From NCBI RefSeq assembly GCF_000428905.1, contig NZ_AUAV01000005.1:1-64000 (forward strand): a stretch of 64,000 bases of DNA, read 5' to 3'. Positions 17,084-26,751 of the stretch are shown here, piece by piece (positions within the stretch are counted from its first letter, which is position 1; every line of letters starts with the position of its first letter). This stretch comes from Brumicola pallidula DSM 14239 = ACAM 615. GTDB lineage: Bacteria; Pseudomonadota; Gammaproteobacteria; Enterobacterales; Alteromonadaceae. A program made the translations under genes and the position numbers. Under the pieces are notes generated by a model, which did not search any database, was not told the origin of the DNA, and worked only from the letters and a program-made list of their open reading frames with translations.

Positions 17084-17145
17084 TGTCGATAAACCCTAGA
17101 GAAGATGAAATACAACATTCGTATTTAACATCATACTTATCGACA
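17084..17145. repeat. Long interrupted inverted repeat upstream of mshI
   Basis: TGTCGATAA (17084-17092) and TTATCGACA (17137-17145) are perfect inverted 9-mers. Inside them GATGAAATAC and GTATTT(AA)CATC form a second arm pair with a 2-base bulge. The structure ends 62 bp before the mshI start, so it lies in the promoter or 5' leader of the pilus operon. Confidence 0.55.
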
Positions 17146-17206
17146 GCGAAGCATTTTATTGATGACTTTTATGATACTGAAAATAACTAATAGGCACGAG
17201 TAATTT

Positions 17207-18199
17207 ATGCGTTTGAGTTGGCGACAACTTATAAAGTCAAAACTAAGAGGGAAGTCATCGTACTTTTCTATCGGCATCGCTTTTTCTGGCGAAAGTGTGC
17301 TTTTGTGCGCTTTGCAAAAGCAGGACGATGAATTGCAGTGGGTATTGGACGCAAGCTTTAGCCACTCAAATTGGCAAGGGCAGTTGGCAGACTATGTTCA
17401 ACGCCACAAGCTAGCGAATACAGATTGCTATGTGTCGCTAACGTCACACTGGTATCAGTTGTTACAAGTTGAGAAACCCAAGGTACCTGAAAGTGAAGTT
17501 TATGCAGCGCTTGGGTGGCCATTAAAAGACTTACTGCCGCCAAATACCGAATACGTTTATGACTACTTAACCCCACCTGCGCAGGTTGCGGGGCAGTCAA
17601 AACTCAGCGTCGTCGCGATACCGCACAAAGACATCAACAATATTAGCAAGGGTATTTACGACGCAGATTTAACCTTGAAAAGTATTTTAATTGAAGAAAC
17701 GGCGACGGTTGAACTGACACCAACGTCAGATGACGCGGTCATTAGTTTAGTGCAAGAGCATGGTGAAGAAATTGTTTTAAATATTGTTAAGAATGATCAG
17801 TTGTACTTTACACGTCGTCTTAAGGGATTCGAGAACTTAGGCAGTTACAGCGAAAAAGAGCTTTCAATGGGTATTACTGAATCTCTTTGTGTGCAAATAC
17901 AACGCTCTATGGATTACTTTGAGAGTCAATTAAGACAACCACCGGTGCGAAAAGTACTGCTTAAATTAGACACCACCTTAGCTGAACAACTTGCAAGTCA
18001 GATCCAAGAAAGCATGGGCTTACCAGTCAATGCTTTTGAACCTGAAATAATGTGTGGATCAGGCTTCAATTTCAAAATGGCTAGTTTCTCTTGTCTCGGT
18101 GCTGCATACGTAAAGCAATCATTAATAGCCGAGCAAAAACAGCCTAAGCAAGATGATACCAAAACGGCGAGCACAAAAAGTGTAGAGGTGTCGTTATGA
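17207..18199 (+). CDS. mshI: MSHA pilus biogenesis protein MshI (PilM-like)
   Basis: 330 residues. Actin-like PilM-type fold: opening YFSIGIAFSGESVLLCAL, and a final CLGAAYVKQ helix as in PilM/GspL cytoplasmic domains. It is the inner-membrane platform component that anchors to the PilN-like protein. It overlaps the next gene by 4 bp (ATGA), showing translational coupling. First gene of the MSHA locus here. Confidence 0.85.
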   Translation: MRLSWRQLIKSKLRGKSSYFSIGIAFSGESVLLCALQKQDDELQWVLDASFSHSNWQGQLADYVQRHKLANTDCYVSLTSHWYQLLQVEKPKVPESEVYAALGWPLKDLLPPNTEYVYDYLTPPAQVAGQSKLSVVAIPHKDINNISKGIYDADLTLKSILIEETATVELTPTSDDAVISLVQEHGEEIVLNIVKNDQLYFTRRLKGFENLGSYSEKELSMGITESLCVQIQRSMDYFESQLRQPPVRKVLLKLDTTLAEQLASQIQESMGLPVNAFEPEIMCGSGFNFKMASFSCLGAAYVKQSLIAEQKQPKQDDTKTASTKSVEVSL

Positions 18200-18810
18200 A
18201 TACCCGTATTAACCTTTATCGGGACGAATTTAAACCTCAGTTTGTATGGATCTCTGCTACCAATACAATGATTTTTGGGGTTATCGCTTTGCTCACCATG
18301 GGCAGCACATATTTTGGTTTTTGGCAGGGACAACAAACACGTTTGCAAGAATTGTCAAAAGTGCAAAGTAGTATTGAAGCGAAGAACAAAGAACTTAAGG
18401 AACTAACCGAGCAGTTGACGTTACGTCAAAAAAATCCTGTTTTGTTGGCTAAGTTAAGTAAACAAAAATTGAGACTGTCGACCGCAAAACACCTCGCCGA
18501 CAAGCTCAGAAGTTTGAGTAAATTGCAGGATAAACCCTTATCGAGTGCGTTAACCTCGTTTGCAGAGGTAAACAATAATAATGTATGGCTGACAACATTT
18601 AAAGTTAACGATACCGATATTGTAATAGAGGGCAATATTAACCAGCCTGATGCACTGCCTATCTGGCTTAAAGCTATTGGCAAAACTGACTTCTTTAACA
18701 ATCGTGATTTTCGTGCTGCCACTGTGTTTAGAGCAGACCAGCAATTGAGCTTTAAGATTGAAAGTAAAGTTTCGCAGAAACAGGCAACGCAAGGGGAAAC
18801 CAATGAGTAA
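18196..18810 (+). CDS. PilN-like MSHA assembly protein
   Basis: 204 residues. Begins with RINLYRDEFKPQ, equivalent to the PilM-binding INLLPWR motif of PilN, then one membrane segment (about 18-42), a coiled coil (about 45-110) and a ferredoxin-like periplasmic domain. Sometimes named mshI2. Partner of MshI and MshJ in the inner-membrane platform. Its stop overlaps the mshJ start. Confidence 0.8.
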   Translation: MNTRINLYRDEFKPQFVWISATNTMIFGVIALLTMGSTYFGFWQGQQTRLQELSKVQSSIEAKNKELKELTEQLTLRQKNPVLLAKLSKQKLRLSTAKHLADKLRSLSKLQDKPLSSALTSFAEVNNNNVWLTTFKVNDTDIVIEGNINQPDALPIWLKAIGKTDFFNNRDFRAATVFRADQQLSFKIESKVSQKQATQGETNE

Positions 18811-19486
18811 TTTTACGGATAACCTCGAGGCACGTTTCAATGCTATTTCGGAGCGCGAGCAAAAACTATTGTTTTATGCGGTTCCTTTTGTAATTTGTTT
18901 TGTTTTAATTTTAGGGTTAATTGAACCGGCCATTATGCAGACAATTGAGACCCGCAATGAAATAAACACCAAAAAGCTTGGCTTAGTTGATGTATCTAAC
19001 AATGTCGACATAGTAAAGGCACAGCTCAGCCTTGATCCAGACATGGAAACAAGAAATCAAATTAGCGGCGTTAATGAACAAATTGTGATATTGGAAAAAC
19101 TGTTTGCTAACGAATTAGAGCAACTAGTACCCCCTTACGCAATGCCTTTGGTACTTGAGCAATTATTAGCTAAAGCGAAAAAGCTGCGATTAATGAGTAT
19201 GTCCTCTATACCGCCTAGCAATATTTTTAACGATGATGAAAATGATATTAATCCTCAAAATATAATTGAGAATGCCATTGGTCCTGAATTATTTAAACAC
19301 GGATTAAAAATTAGATTTGAAGGTTCGTTTTTTGATACACGTGACTTTTTAATCTCTGCGGAGCAAATGGGCTGGAAATTGCACTGGCGCGAAATTCTGT
19401 TTGAAGTGAATAAGTATCCACAAGCGCAAGTTGATATTGAGTTATTTACTTTAAGTAGAAGTGAGGCTTACATCAATGTTAATTAA
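18803..19486 (+). CDS. mshJ: MSHA biogenesis protein MshJ (PilO/GspM-like)
   Basis: 227 residues from ATG 18803, chosen because AAGGGGA lies just upstream and the start overlaps the previous stop, as elsewhere in this operon. One membrane segment (about 22-44, LLFYAVPFVICFVLILGLIE), coiled coil, then a PilO-like periplasmic domain. Platform protein aligning the pilus machine between inner and outer membranes. Confidence 0.82.
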   Translation: MSNFTDNLEARFNAISEREQKLLFYAVPFVICFVLILGLIEPAIMQTIETRNEINTKKLGLVDVSNNVDIVKAQLSLDPDMETRNQISGVNEQIVILEKLFANELEQLVPPYAMPLVLEQLLAKAKKLRLMSMSSIPPSNIFNDDENDINPQNIIENAIGPELFKHGLKIRFEGSFFDTRDFLISAEQMGWKLHWREILFEVNKYPQAQVDIELFTLSRSEAYINVN

Positions 19487-19868
19487 TAAATTGAGTCGGC
19501 TTTGTGGTGGCATTGCACTGTTAATCACGCTGTTGATTGCACAATTTAGCGTGGCCATAACGGTGCATGCAAAAACATTAAGTGATCCGATGCGTCCGCC
19601 AGGTAAAAGCGACCGTTTGGTCAATACTGATGAGTCAAAGGTCGATACGTCAATTAATGTCACTGCGGTATTCAAAAAGAATCAAATATTTTACGCCGTG
19701 GTTAATAATAATTTTTTAGAAAAAGGTCAAAAAGTGGGCGCGTGGCGCGTGACTGAGATCACCAATTCCGGCGTATTTTTGAAGAATGAGAATGAACCGG
19801 AGGCAATGCCTCTACGGTTTTTGGTAAATAAAAAAAGCGATTTTAAGAAGCAGACAAATAATGAATAA
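19476..19868 (+). CDS. mshK: MSHA biogenesis protein MshK (PilP-like)
   Basis: 130 residues from ATG 19476 (GTGAGG ribosome site nine bases upstream; a GTG at 19461 is the alternative). Signal peptide about 1-28. DPMRPPGKSD and a small beta domain (VTAVFKKNQIFYAVVNNNFL, EKGQKVGAWRVTEI) resemble PilP/GspC HR domains that link the platform to the secretin. Overlaps mshJ at the start and mshL at the end. Confidence 0.8.
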   Translation: MLINKLSRLCGGIALLITLLIAQFSVAITVHAKTLSDPMRPPGKSDRLVNTDESKVDTSINVTAVFKKNQIFYAVVNNNFLEKGQKVGAWRVTEITNSGVFLKNENEPEAMPLRFLVNKKSDFKKQTNNE

Positions 19869-21531
19869 TTTACGAATCTGCAAAGCATTAAGTCTTTGTT
19901 TTATCACTATTTCACTGGCAGGCTGTCAAGCACCTGTTAGCAGTCACGTTGAAAAGTCACTGGCCAACGAGCTAGATGCTCAAATGCGAGAGCTGGAACC
20001 TCAACCCGCGCCTGAATTGGAGGCTGCGGTATCTAATTACTTGCTTGCTGGCGAGATGGCGAAGCCGAACGATACTTTATTTTCGGCGGATAAATACGAC
20101 ATTAATGCCAGACAAATTGATGCGGTTAGTTTCTTTTCAGGCTTAGTAAAAGACACTCCTTTCTCGGTTGCTATGCACCCCGACGTAAATGGTCTTATTT
20201 CGCTTGACTTAAAACAAGTTGATCTTGAGACCATTTTTGAGCTTGTTTCTGACCTATATGGCTTTCACATCGACCGCATTGGGAATATTTATAAGGTCTT
20301 TCCAGCGGGTATTCGCACCGAAACGTTCTCAGTTAATTATTTGTTGATGCAGCGCGACGGCAGCACTCAAACCAGTATTATTTCTGGTGGAGTCTCTGAA
20401 AATGCCAGTAATAACAACAACAGCAACAACACTGGTGGCTTGAACAATTTCAGCGGAAATTCTCAGGTAAGCAATAATCAAAATGGTAACAATGCTGGAA
20501 GAAGCAATGGTTCTAATGGCACTTCGATTACCACACGCACAGAGACCAATTTTTGGCAAACTCTCGAAACCAGTTTGAAAGAAATGCTGGGCAACGAAAA
20601 TGGTCGCTCCGTGCTCGTCTCTCCACAAGCGGGTTTAGTTACCGTGCGAGCTCTACCGAGTGAATTAAAGACCATTGGTAATTTCTTAAGTGTCTCGGAG
20701 GAAAGCTTACAACGCCAAGTTATTATTGAGGCGCGCATCTTGGAAGTGATATTGGACGATGAATATCAACAAGGTATCAACTGGACGCAAGTACTCTCGA
20801 GTGCTGGCAGCACAGATCTTAATTTTTCTACTTCAGCTGGGAATTTTGCGAATGACGTATCAGCGTCATTAGGTGGTCTCACCAGCTTGTCTTTCTTAAA
20901 TAAAGACTTCAGTGGCGTGCTTAACTTGTTAGATACGCAAGGCAAGGTGCAAGTACTTTCAAGCCCACGCGTGACAGCAATTAATAATCAAAAAGCCGTT
21001 ATAAAAGTAGGTAACGACGAGTACTTTGTAACCGACGTGTCTACCTCTAATACGATTACGTCAAGTTCAACGTCGATTACGCCTGATATTGGTTTAACGC
21101 CTTTCTTCAGCGGTATTGCACTTGATGTAACACCTCAGATTGATGCCAATGGCAGTATTCTATTGCATATTCATCCGTCTGTTATTGAAACTCAAGAGCA
21201 AGAAAAAGTGATTACACTGAACGAAGAGCAATATATTTTGCCCTTAGCTCAGAGCACCATTCGCGAATCAGACACTATTATTCGTGCAATGTCGGGTGAG
21301 ATTGTGGTTATTGGGGGTTTGATGCAGTCGATTATTACAACAGAAAACTCACAAACACCGTTGCTAGGTGATATCCCGATTTTGGGTAACTTATTCAAAA
21401 GCAAACGTGAAAAAGAAACCAAAAAAGAACTTATTATTTTGCTGAAGCCAACCGTCGTTGGTAAAAACACTATGCGTCAGCAAATTGAAACCAGTCGCGC
21501 ACAAATGGCCGATTGGTTGTACGTGGAATAA
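19861..21531 (+). CDS. mshL: MSHA secretin MshL
   Basis: 556 residues. Lipoprotein signal with lipobox LAGC at about residue 21, N-terminal secretin domains (N0/STN about 75-140), an Asn/Ser/Gly-rich linker (about 180-222) and the C-terminal secretin barrel (about 280-545, with VIIEARILEV, VQVLSSPRVTAINNQKAVIKVG and the VIGGLMQ...PLLGDIPILGNLF signature). Forms the outer-membrane gate for the pilus. Start overlaps mshK by 8 bp. Confidence 0.92.
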   Translation: MNNLRICKALSLCFITISLAGCQAPVSSHVEKSLANELDAQMRELEPQPAPELEAAVSNYLLAGEMAKPNDTLFSADKYDINARQIDAVSFFSGLVKDTPFSVAMHPDVNGLISLDLKQVDLETIFELVSDLYGFHIDRIGNIYKVFPAGIRTETFSVNYLLMQRDGSTQTSIISGGVSENASNNNNSNNTGGLNNFSGNSQVSNNQNGNNAGRSNGSNGTSITTRTETNFWQTLETSLKEMLGNENGRSVLVSPQAGLVTVRALPSELKTIGNFLSVSEESLQRQVIIEARILEVILDDEYQQGINWTQVLSSAGSTDLNFSTSAGNFANDVSASLGGLTSLSFLNKDFSGVLNLLDTQGKVQVLSSPRVTAINNQKAVIKVGNDEYFVTDVSTSNTITSSSTSITPDIGLTPFFSGIALDVTPQIDANGSILLHIHPSVIETQEQEKVITLNEEQYILPLAQSTIRESDTIIRAMSGEIVVIGGLMQSIITTENSQTPLLGDIPILGNLFKSKREKETKKELIILLKPTVVGKNTMRQQIETSRAQMADWLYVE

Positions 21532-21533
21532 TC

Positions 21534-22478
21534 ATGTATTTATATCACTTTGGTATCAGAGAATTGCCTTTTACGCTCACCCCAAATACGAGTTATTACT
21601 TTGGGCTACCGAGTCATAAAGAAGCAATTGACGTATTATCTACGGCACTTAAAAGTGGCGAAGGGTTCATCAAAGTGACTGGCGAAGTAGGTGCGGGTAA
21701 AACACTTATCTGCAGAAAGCTTTTAAACGAACTTCCTGATGGATTCGTTACTGCCTATATTCCAAACCCATATTTGTCACCGGCTGAATTACGTCGTTCG
21801 GTAGCGGCGGAGCTAAACGTCGAATTACCGGAGGGAACTGACCAACAAGAGTTCACGCAATTGATTCAGCGGCGTCTTGTTGAAATTCATAAGCAACAAA
21901 AAAATGCAGTCCTCATTATTGACGAAGCACAAGCGTTACCGGATGAAAGTATTGAAGCGCTTCGTCTAATGACGAACTTAGAGACAGAATCACAAAAACT
22001 GTTGCAAGTTGTTTTGTTTGGACAACCTGAATTGGATGACAAACTAAAGCAACCTAAACTACGCCAATTACTGCAGCGCATCACCTTTTCTTATAAATTA
22101 AAATTGATGGATGCTGATCAGCTTTATCAATATGTTCGCCACAGAATGGCTGTCGCCGGGTATAGGGTAGAAGGCTTGTTTGATGAAGCCTGTTGCAGGC
22201 TATTACATAAAGCCAGCGGCGGTACACCGAGAATAGTCAATGTGTTGTGTCATAAATCACTCATGTTAGCTTATGGCGAAGGCGTGCAAAAAGTCACATT
22301 GAAGCACGTGAAAGCGGCTATTGGTGATACTGAGGCAGCCTGTCTTACTCGCAAAAAACGACCATGGGCTTGGTTGCCAACCTCACTTTTTATTGCAGCC
22401 TCGGTTGTGTTATTGGTGCTCACAAATACCCCCGAGAATTTTAATTTAGTCAATTTGGGTTTAGGGTGGATTAAATGA
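21534..22478 (+). CDS. mshM: MSHA biogenesis ATPase MshM (ExeA-like)
   Basis: 314 residues from ATG 21534, right after the mshL stop. AAA ATPase of the GspA/ExeA type: opening YHFGIRELPFTLTPN, Walker A GEVGAGKT (about 51-58), Walker B AVLIIDEAQ, sensor region FGQPELDDKL. A single C-terminal membrane segment (about 282-302). Probably assists assembly or peptidoglycan passage of the secretin. Stop overlaps mshN by 4 bp. Confidence 0.88.
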   Translation: MYLYHFGIRELPFTLTPNTSYYFGLPSHKEAIDVLSTALKSGEGFIKVTGEVGAGKTLICRKLLNELPDGFVTAYIPNPYLSPAELRRSVAAELNVELPEGTDQQEFTQLIQRRLVEIHKQQKNAVLIIDEAQALPDESIEALRLMTNLETESQKLLQVVLFGQPELDDKLKQPKLRQLLQRITFSYKLKLMDADQLYQYVRHRMAVAGYRVEGLFDEACCRLLHKASGGTPRIVNVLCHKSLMLAYGEGVQKVTLKHVKAAIGDTEAACLTRKKRPWAWLPTSLFIAASVVLLVLTNTPENFNLVNLGLGWIK

Positions 22479-23689
22479 GTGTTGTAAACAAAATGCTTAA
22501 GGATCTTGAACAAAGGGGCAGTAAATCAGTTTACGAAGCTGATTATGTTCCGATGGAAACCCAGAGGGCAAGGTCACGAAAGTTTTATGTTGGTACTTTG
22601 GTGCTTGTCATCGTCACTGGCGCAATGACGTGGCTTTTATTGCCAAAGCAGAATATTGACGAAAAGTTTGATTCAATGGTCAGTGCTGCGTCCAACTTAA
22701 TTACTTTGCCAGTCAATGAGACGCCACGTGACGAGGCTGACCAATTATTACAAGAAATACCGGAGAGCACGCAAAGGCAAATCGTTTTAAGTGAACTTGA
22801 TAAGGCCACGCTAATTAGTTTAGAAAGCGCAAAGCGAGCGGCCGCCGCTACCGCAATTGCAGAAGCCAAATTGGCCGAGATTAACCGAGAGCTAGAACAA
22901 CAGGTACAGCGTGTCACGGCAAAAGCGGCAGTCATTCAGCAAGCCGAGCAACAAGCGGTATTAGCAGTTCCAGTAATACAGCAACCAGAGCAGCAAGTAA
23001 AAGTCCAAATAACCGATACCAACACTGCCGTTCAAGTTAAGCTCAAAGCCACAACTGAAGTGGCTAAGGCCGCCATCGAAAAGCCGGTGTTTAACGTGAC
23101 TTCAAGCAATAAGAGTGCCTCAACTCACCGTATATTGGAGCAACGCATTCAGTTGTCATTAAAGAACGGTGATACCGCAACAGCAATTAAGGACCTAAAT
23201 AGCTTAATTGCGTTGGAGCCAAGAAATGCCAGTGCTCGAAAACGCTTGGCCAGTCTTGAGTTCGCCCAAGGCAATCCAACAAGAGCGGCCTTTTTATTAG
23301 ATCAAGGTATTAAGTTGATACCCAATGATAGCAGTATGCGGCTAATGCAGGCGCGCTTGCTGTTTCGTGAAAATAGAAATACGCAAGCATTAACATTACT
23401 TATTGAACACCCTAAAAATATGATTGCAGACGACGAGCTACTAAGCTTTCGTGCTGCACTTGCTGAAAAACAAAAAGATTACGCAACGTCTTTACAGGAT
23501 TATGCCGTTTTACTGCAACGCCAGCCAGACAATGCACGTTGGATGCTGGGCTTGGCAATTAGTCAAGACAAGCAAAAAATGCATGAACAAGCCGTTCTTA
23601 CTTACAAAAAAGTCAAATTATCGAATCAGTTATCAACGCAGGTTGTTAGCTTTGTTGATGGACGCTTAGCAGCTTTGGTGGGGTCATAA
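22475..23689 (+). CDS. mshN: MSHA biogenesis protein MshN (TPR)
   Basis: 404 residues. Cytoplasmic head beginning SVVNKMLKDLEQRG, one membrane segment (about 35-54), an Ala/Gln/Glu-rich predicted coiled coil (about 100-200), and C-terminal TPR repeats (about 225-400). Equivalent in layout to GspB/PilF-like assembly factors and pairs with MshM. Starts by ATGA overlap with mshM; mshE starts 3 bp after its stop. Confidence 0.85.
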   Translation: MSVVNKMLKDLEQRGSKSVYEADYVPMETQRARSRKFYVGTLVLVIVTGAMTWLLLPKQNIDEKFDSMVSAASNLITLPVNETPRDEADQLLQEIPESTQRQIVLSELDKATLISLESAKRAAAATAIAEAKLAEINRELEQQVQRVTAKAAVIQQAEQQAVLAVPVIQQPEQQVKVQITDTNTAVQVKLKATTEVAKAAIEKPVFNVTSSNKSASTHRILEQRIQLSLKNGDTATAIKDLNSLIALEPRNASARKRLASLEFAQGNPTRAAFLLDQGIKLIPNDSSMRLMQARLLFRENRNTQALTLLIEHPKNMIADDELLSFRAALAEKQKDYATSLQDYAVLLQRQPDNARWMLGLAISQDKQKMHEQAVLTYKKVKLSNQLSTQVVSFVDGRLAALVGS

Positions 23690-23692
23690 AAT

Positions 23693-25525
23693 ATGAAAAT
23701 TCGCTTAGGTGACTTGTTAGTCCAAAATAACTTAATTAATGATGAACAATTGAAAATAGCGCTGTCAGAACAGCGCCAATCGGGTCGTAAGTTAGGGGCA
23801 ACCCTGATCTCCCTGAAAATGGTAAGTGAAGGGCAATTACTTGAGTTGTTATCAACGCATTTAAATGTCCCATTGATCAATATAGATGATTATCGTGTCG
23901 ACCCCGAGGCAGTTAAGTTACTTCCAGAAATTCAAGCGCGTCGATACCGTGCGCTGGTGCTCGACGATAAAGGCGATAAGTTACTTGTGGGCATGAGTGA
24001 TCCGGGCGATATAAACGCAGTGGATGACCTTACTAACCGCCTACCTAAACCAATTGAAATAGCCGTTGTTAGTGAAACTCAATTATTTGCGGCTTACGAA
24101 AACTTTTACCGCAAAACCGAAGAAATTGCCTCATTCGCACAGGAATTAGCCGAAGAGTATGACGACTCACAAGACTTTGAACTTAATATTGGTGTTGATG
24201 GCGAACAAGATACCGCCGTTGCCAAACTGCTGCATTCTATATTTGAAGATGCTGTCCTAGCTAAGGCATCGGATATACATATTGAACCAGAAGAAAATCA
24301 ACTGCGTATCCGCCAACGTGTTGATGGTCAGTTGCAAGAAACAGTTATTCCCGAGCGTAACATCGCAGCAGCATTGGTGCTGCGATTAAAGCTGATGTCG
24401 GGTCTGGATATCTCAGAGAAGCGTTTACCGCAAGATGGTCGCGCACAGATAAAAATAAAAGGTCGCGTTATTGATGTCCGTTTATCGACCATGCCGGTGC
24501 AAAACGGCGAGTCGGTGGTAATGCGTTTACTTGACCAATCAGAGGGCATTTTAACTCTTAGTCAAACTGGTATGCCGCCGAGTATCGTTAAACGATATAG
24601 AAAGCTATTACAACGACCGCACGGCATGATCCTGGTCACTGGCCCAACAGGTTCAGGTAAAACCACCACATTATATGGCTCATTGTCTGAGCTGAATAAG
24701 CCACACTCAAAAATTATCACAGTTGAAGACCCGGTTGAATACCGATTACCACGGATTAACCAAGTACAAGTTAATCCCAAAATTGACTTAACTTTTTCGC
24801 GCGTTCTTAGAACCACCCTTCGCCAAGATCCCGATATTATTATGGTGGGTGAAATGCGTGACAAAGAAACTGTCGAAATTGGTCTTCGCGGCGCATTAAC
24901 CGGTCACTTAGTACTCTCTACTTTGCATACTAATGACAGCATTAGTAGTGCTATTCGTTTACTCGACATGGGTGCTCCTGGTTATTTAGTCGCCAGTTCA
25001 CTGCGGGCAATTATCGCGCAACGACTCGTGCGGCGTATATGTGATAACTGCAGTGTGGATGAAGAAGTCTCTAAGGAAGCCCATTTTTGGCTTAAGACGC
25101 TCAACGAAGACATCTCTAATATCACATTCAAAAAAGGCGCAGGCTGTCAAAAATGCAACCAAAGTGGTTATCGTGGACGTGTTGGTGTATTTGAATTACT
25201 CGAAATGACTGAAGCCATGATGAGTGCCTTAAAAAATAACGATACAAGTGCTTTCTCAGATGCCGCGCGTCTTAGTCCTGACTATAAACCATTGGCCCAT
25301 TCGGCATTACTTTACGCCAAAGAGGGGATTACGAGTATTGATGAGGTCTTAAAACTAGTCGAAATGGTCGGTGATATGCAGGATGAAGACGATACCGAAC
25401 ACGCGGCAGAGGATGACATTCCTGCGGCATTAATACCACAACCTGAACCCGCACCATCGAAGCTGTCTGATAGTCTGCAAACCGATTTTGGTCCCTCAGG
25501 CTTGTCACTCGAGGATGATAACTAA
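23693..25525 (+). CDS. mshE: MSHA pilus extension ATPase MshE
   Basis: 610 residues. N-terminal MshEN domain (about 1-60, then a second lobe), PilB/GspE ATPase with Walker A GPTGSGKTT (about 318), Asp/His boxes and Walker B PDIIMVGEMRD, then a CDNC...CQKC zinc knuckle. Powers pilus extension at the inner membrane. In V. cholerae MshE the MshEN domain binds c-di-GMP through two RLG...G...Q motifs. Here the first reads RLG...N13...Q27 and the second KLG...K42...H56, so both Gly and the second Gln are replaced; c-di-GMP control may be weakened. An acidic tail of about 50 residues follows the ATPase. Confidence 0.93.
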   Translation: MKIRLGDLLVQNNLINDEQLKIALSEQRQSGRKLGATLISLKMVSEGQLLELLSTHLNVPLINIDDYRVDPEAVKLLPEIQARRYRALVLDDKGDKLLVGMSDPGDINAVDDLTNRLPKPIEIAVVSETQLFAAYENFYRKTEEIASFAQELAEEYDDSQDFELNIGVDGEQDTAVAKLLHSIFEDAVLAKASDIHIEPEENQLRIRQRVDGQLQETVIPERNIAAALVLRLKLMSGLDISEKRLPQDGRAQIKIKGRVIDVRLSTMPVQNGESVVMRLLDQSEGILTLSQTGMPPSIVKRYRKLLQRPHGMILVTGPTGSGKTTTLYGSLSELNKPHSKIITVEDPVEYRLPRINQVQVNPKIDLTFSRVLRTTLRQDPDIIMVGEMRDKETVEIGLRGALTGHLVLSTLHTNDSISSAIRLLDMGAPGYLVASSLRAIIAQRLVRRICDNCSVDEEVSKEAHFWLKTLNEDISNITFKKGAGCQKCNQSGYRGRVGVFELLEMTEAMMSALKNNDTSAFSDAARLSPDYKPLAHSALLYAKEGITSIDEVLKLVEMVGDMQDEDDTEHAAEDDIPAALIPQPEPAPSKLSDSLQTDFGPSGLSLEDDN

Positions 25526-26751
25526 TGGCCTTCTTTGCTTACAAGGGACGGGAGCAAGGCGGTGTGCTGGTTGATGGAACGATCGACGCAAGTGACGCCG
25601 CAACCGCCGCAAAAATGCTGATGACAAGGAATATTATCCCTGTTGATATTAAGGCGATGTCTAGTAAGTTGGATAAAAAGCAAGGATCCACTGATTTTGG
25701 CTTATTTGTACCGCAAATCAGTATTGACGATTTAGTTATCTTTGCTCGGCAAATGTATTCATTGGCAAAAGCCGGTATACCTATTATTCGATCAGTTGCG
25801 GGATTAGCGAATACAAACTCAAAACGCATGAGCCATGCACTTAACGCTGTTATTGAACAATTAGAACGTGGCCGAAATTTATCTTCTGCACTTGCTCAGC
25901 ATCCAAAAATTTTCAATCAACTTTTCGTCAGTGTTGTGCACGTAGGCGAAAATACAGGTCGTTTGGATGACGCTTTTATGCAACTTGCACAATACCTGCA
26001 GAGAGAACAAGAAACCCGTAAACAAATAAAAGCAGCAACACGTTATCCCATGTTTGTCGTATTTGCCCTGTTTGCAGCCCTCATTGTTATGAATATTTTC
26101 GTTATTCCTGTGTTTGCAGGTATGTTCGAAAAGTTTGATGCCGAACTGCCTGCTATGACTTTGTTTTTAATAGGAATGTCTAACTTCTTTGTTACCAAGT
26201 GGTGGGTCTTGATTATCCTTAGTATGGTATGTTTTTTCATAACAAGGGGTTATCTTGATACTAAACAAGGGCGTTACAAATGGGATAAGTTAATACTAGA
26301 GGTTCCATTGGTAGGTTCTATCATAGAACGTTCTTTGTTAGGTCGCTTCGCTCGCAGTTTTTCTATGATGCTAAAAGCGGGGGTGCCATTAACGACAGCA
26401 TTGAATTTAGTTGCTGATGCAGTCAGTAATAGTTACATGAGAAAAGCCATCATTGGTATGCGTCAGCGCATTGAAAAAGGTGAAAATTTGTCTCGTGTCG
26501 CCCAAGCCAGTGGTTTGTTTACGCCATTGGTTATGCAAATGATTAATGTAGGTGAAGAAACGGGTCGTGTTGACGAGTTGTTGAAGGAAGTCGCTGAGTT
26601 TTATGAGCGCGAGGTTGAATATGACTTAAAGAGTCTAACCTCAAAGATAGAACCTATTTTGATAGCCATTGTGGCAGCTATGGTGTTGGTATTGGCGTTA
26701 GGCATATTCACACCTATGTGGGACATGATGAGCGTAGTGCAAGGTAAATAA
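25525..26751 (+). CDS. mshG: MSHA platform protein MshG (PilC/GspF family)
   Basis: 408 residues with two T2SF domains (about 70-195 and 275-398) and three membrane segments (about 170-195, 215-240, 375-400). Opening FFAYKGREQGGVLVDGTIDA is typical of PilC/GspF. It is the rotor or platform under the pilus, driven by MshE. Start codon shares a base with the mshE stop (TAATG). Confidence 0.92.
   Translation: MAFFAYKGREQGGVLVDGTIDASDAATAAKMLMTRNIIPVDIKAMSSKLDKKQGSTDFGLFVPQISIDDLVIFARQMYSLAKAGIPIIRSVAGLANTNSKRMSHALNAVIEQLERGRNLSSALAQHPKIFNQLFVSVVHVGENTGRLDDAFMQLAQYLQREQETRKQIKAATRYPMFVVFALFAALIVMNIFVIPVFAGMFEKFDAELPAMTLFLIGMSNFFVTKWWVLIILSMVCFFITRGYLDTKQGRYKWDKLILEVPLVGSIIERSLLGRFARSFSMMLKAGVPLTTALNLVADAVSNSYMRKAIIGMRQRIEKGENLSRVAQASGLFTPLVMQMINVGEETGRVDELLKEVAEFYEREVEYDLKSLTSKIEPILIAIVAAMVLVLALGIFTPMWDMMSVVQGK

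Larger units (their letters stand above)
16345..17206. other. 862-bp gene-free region before the MSHA locus
   Basis: No convincing gene. Many MSHA loci have csrD/mshH at this position; here it is absent. A short minus-strand relic (16598-16774) and a long inverted repeat (17084-17145) are listed separately. The promoter of the pilus operon should lie in the last 200 bases, but no clear -35/-10 pair was found. Confidence 0.6.
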
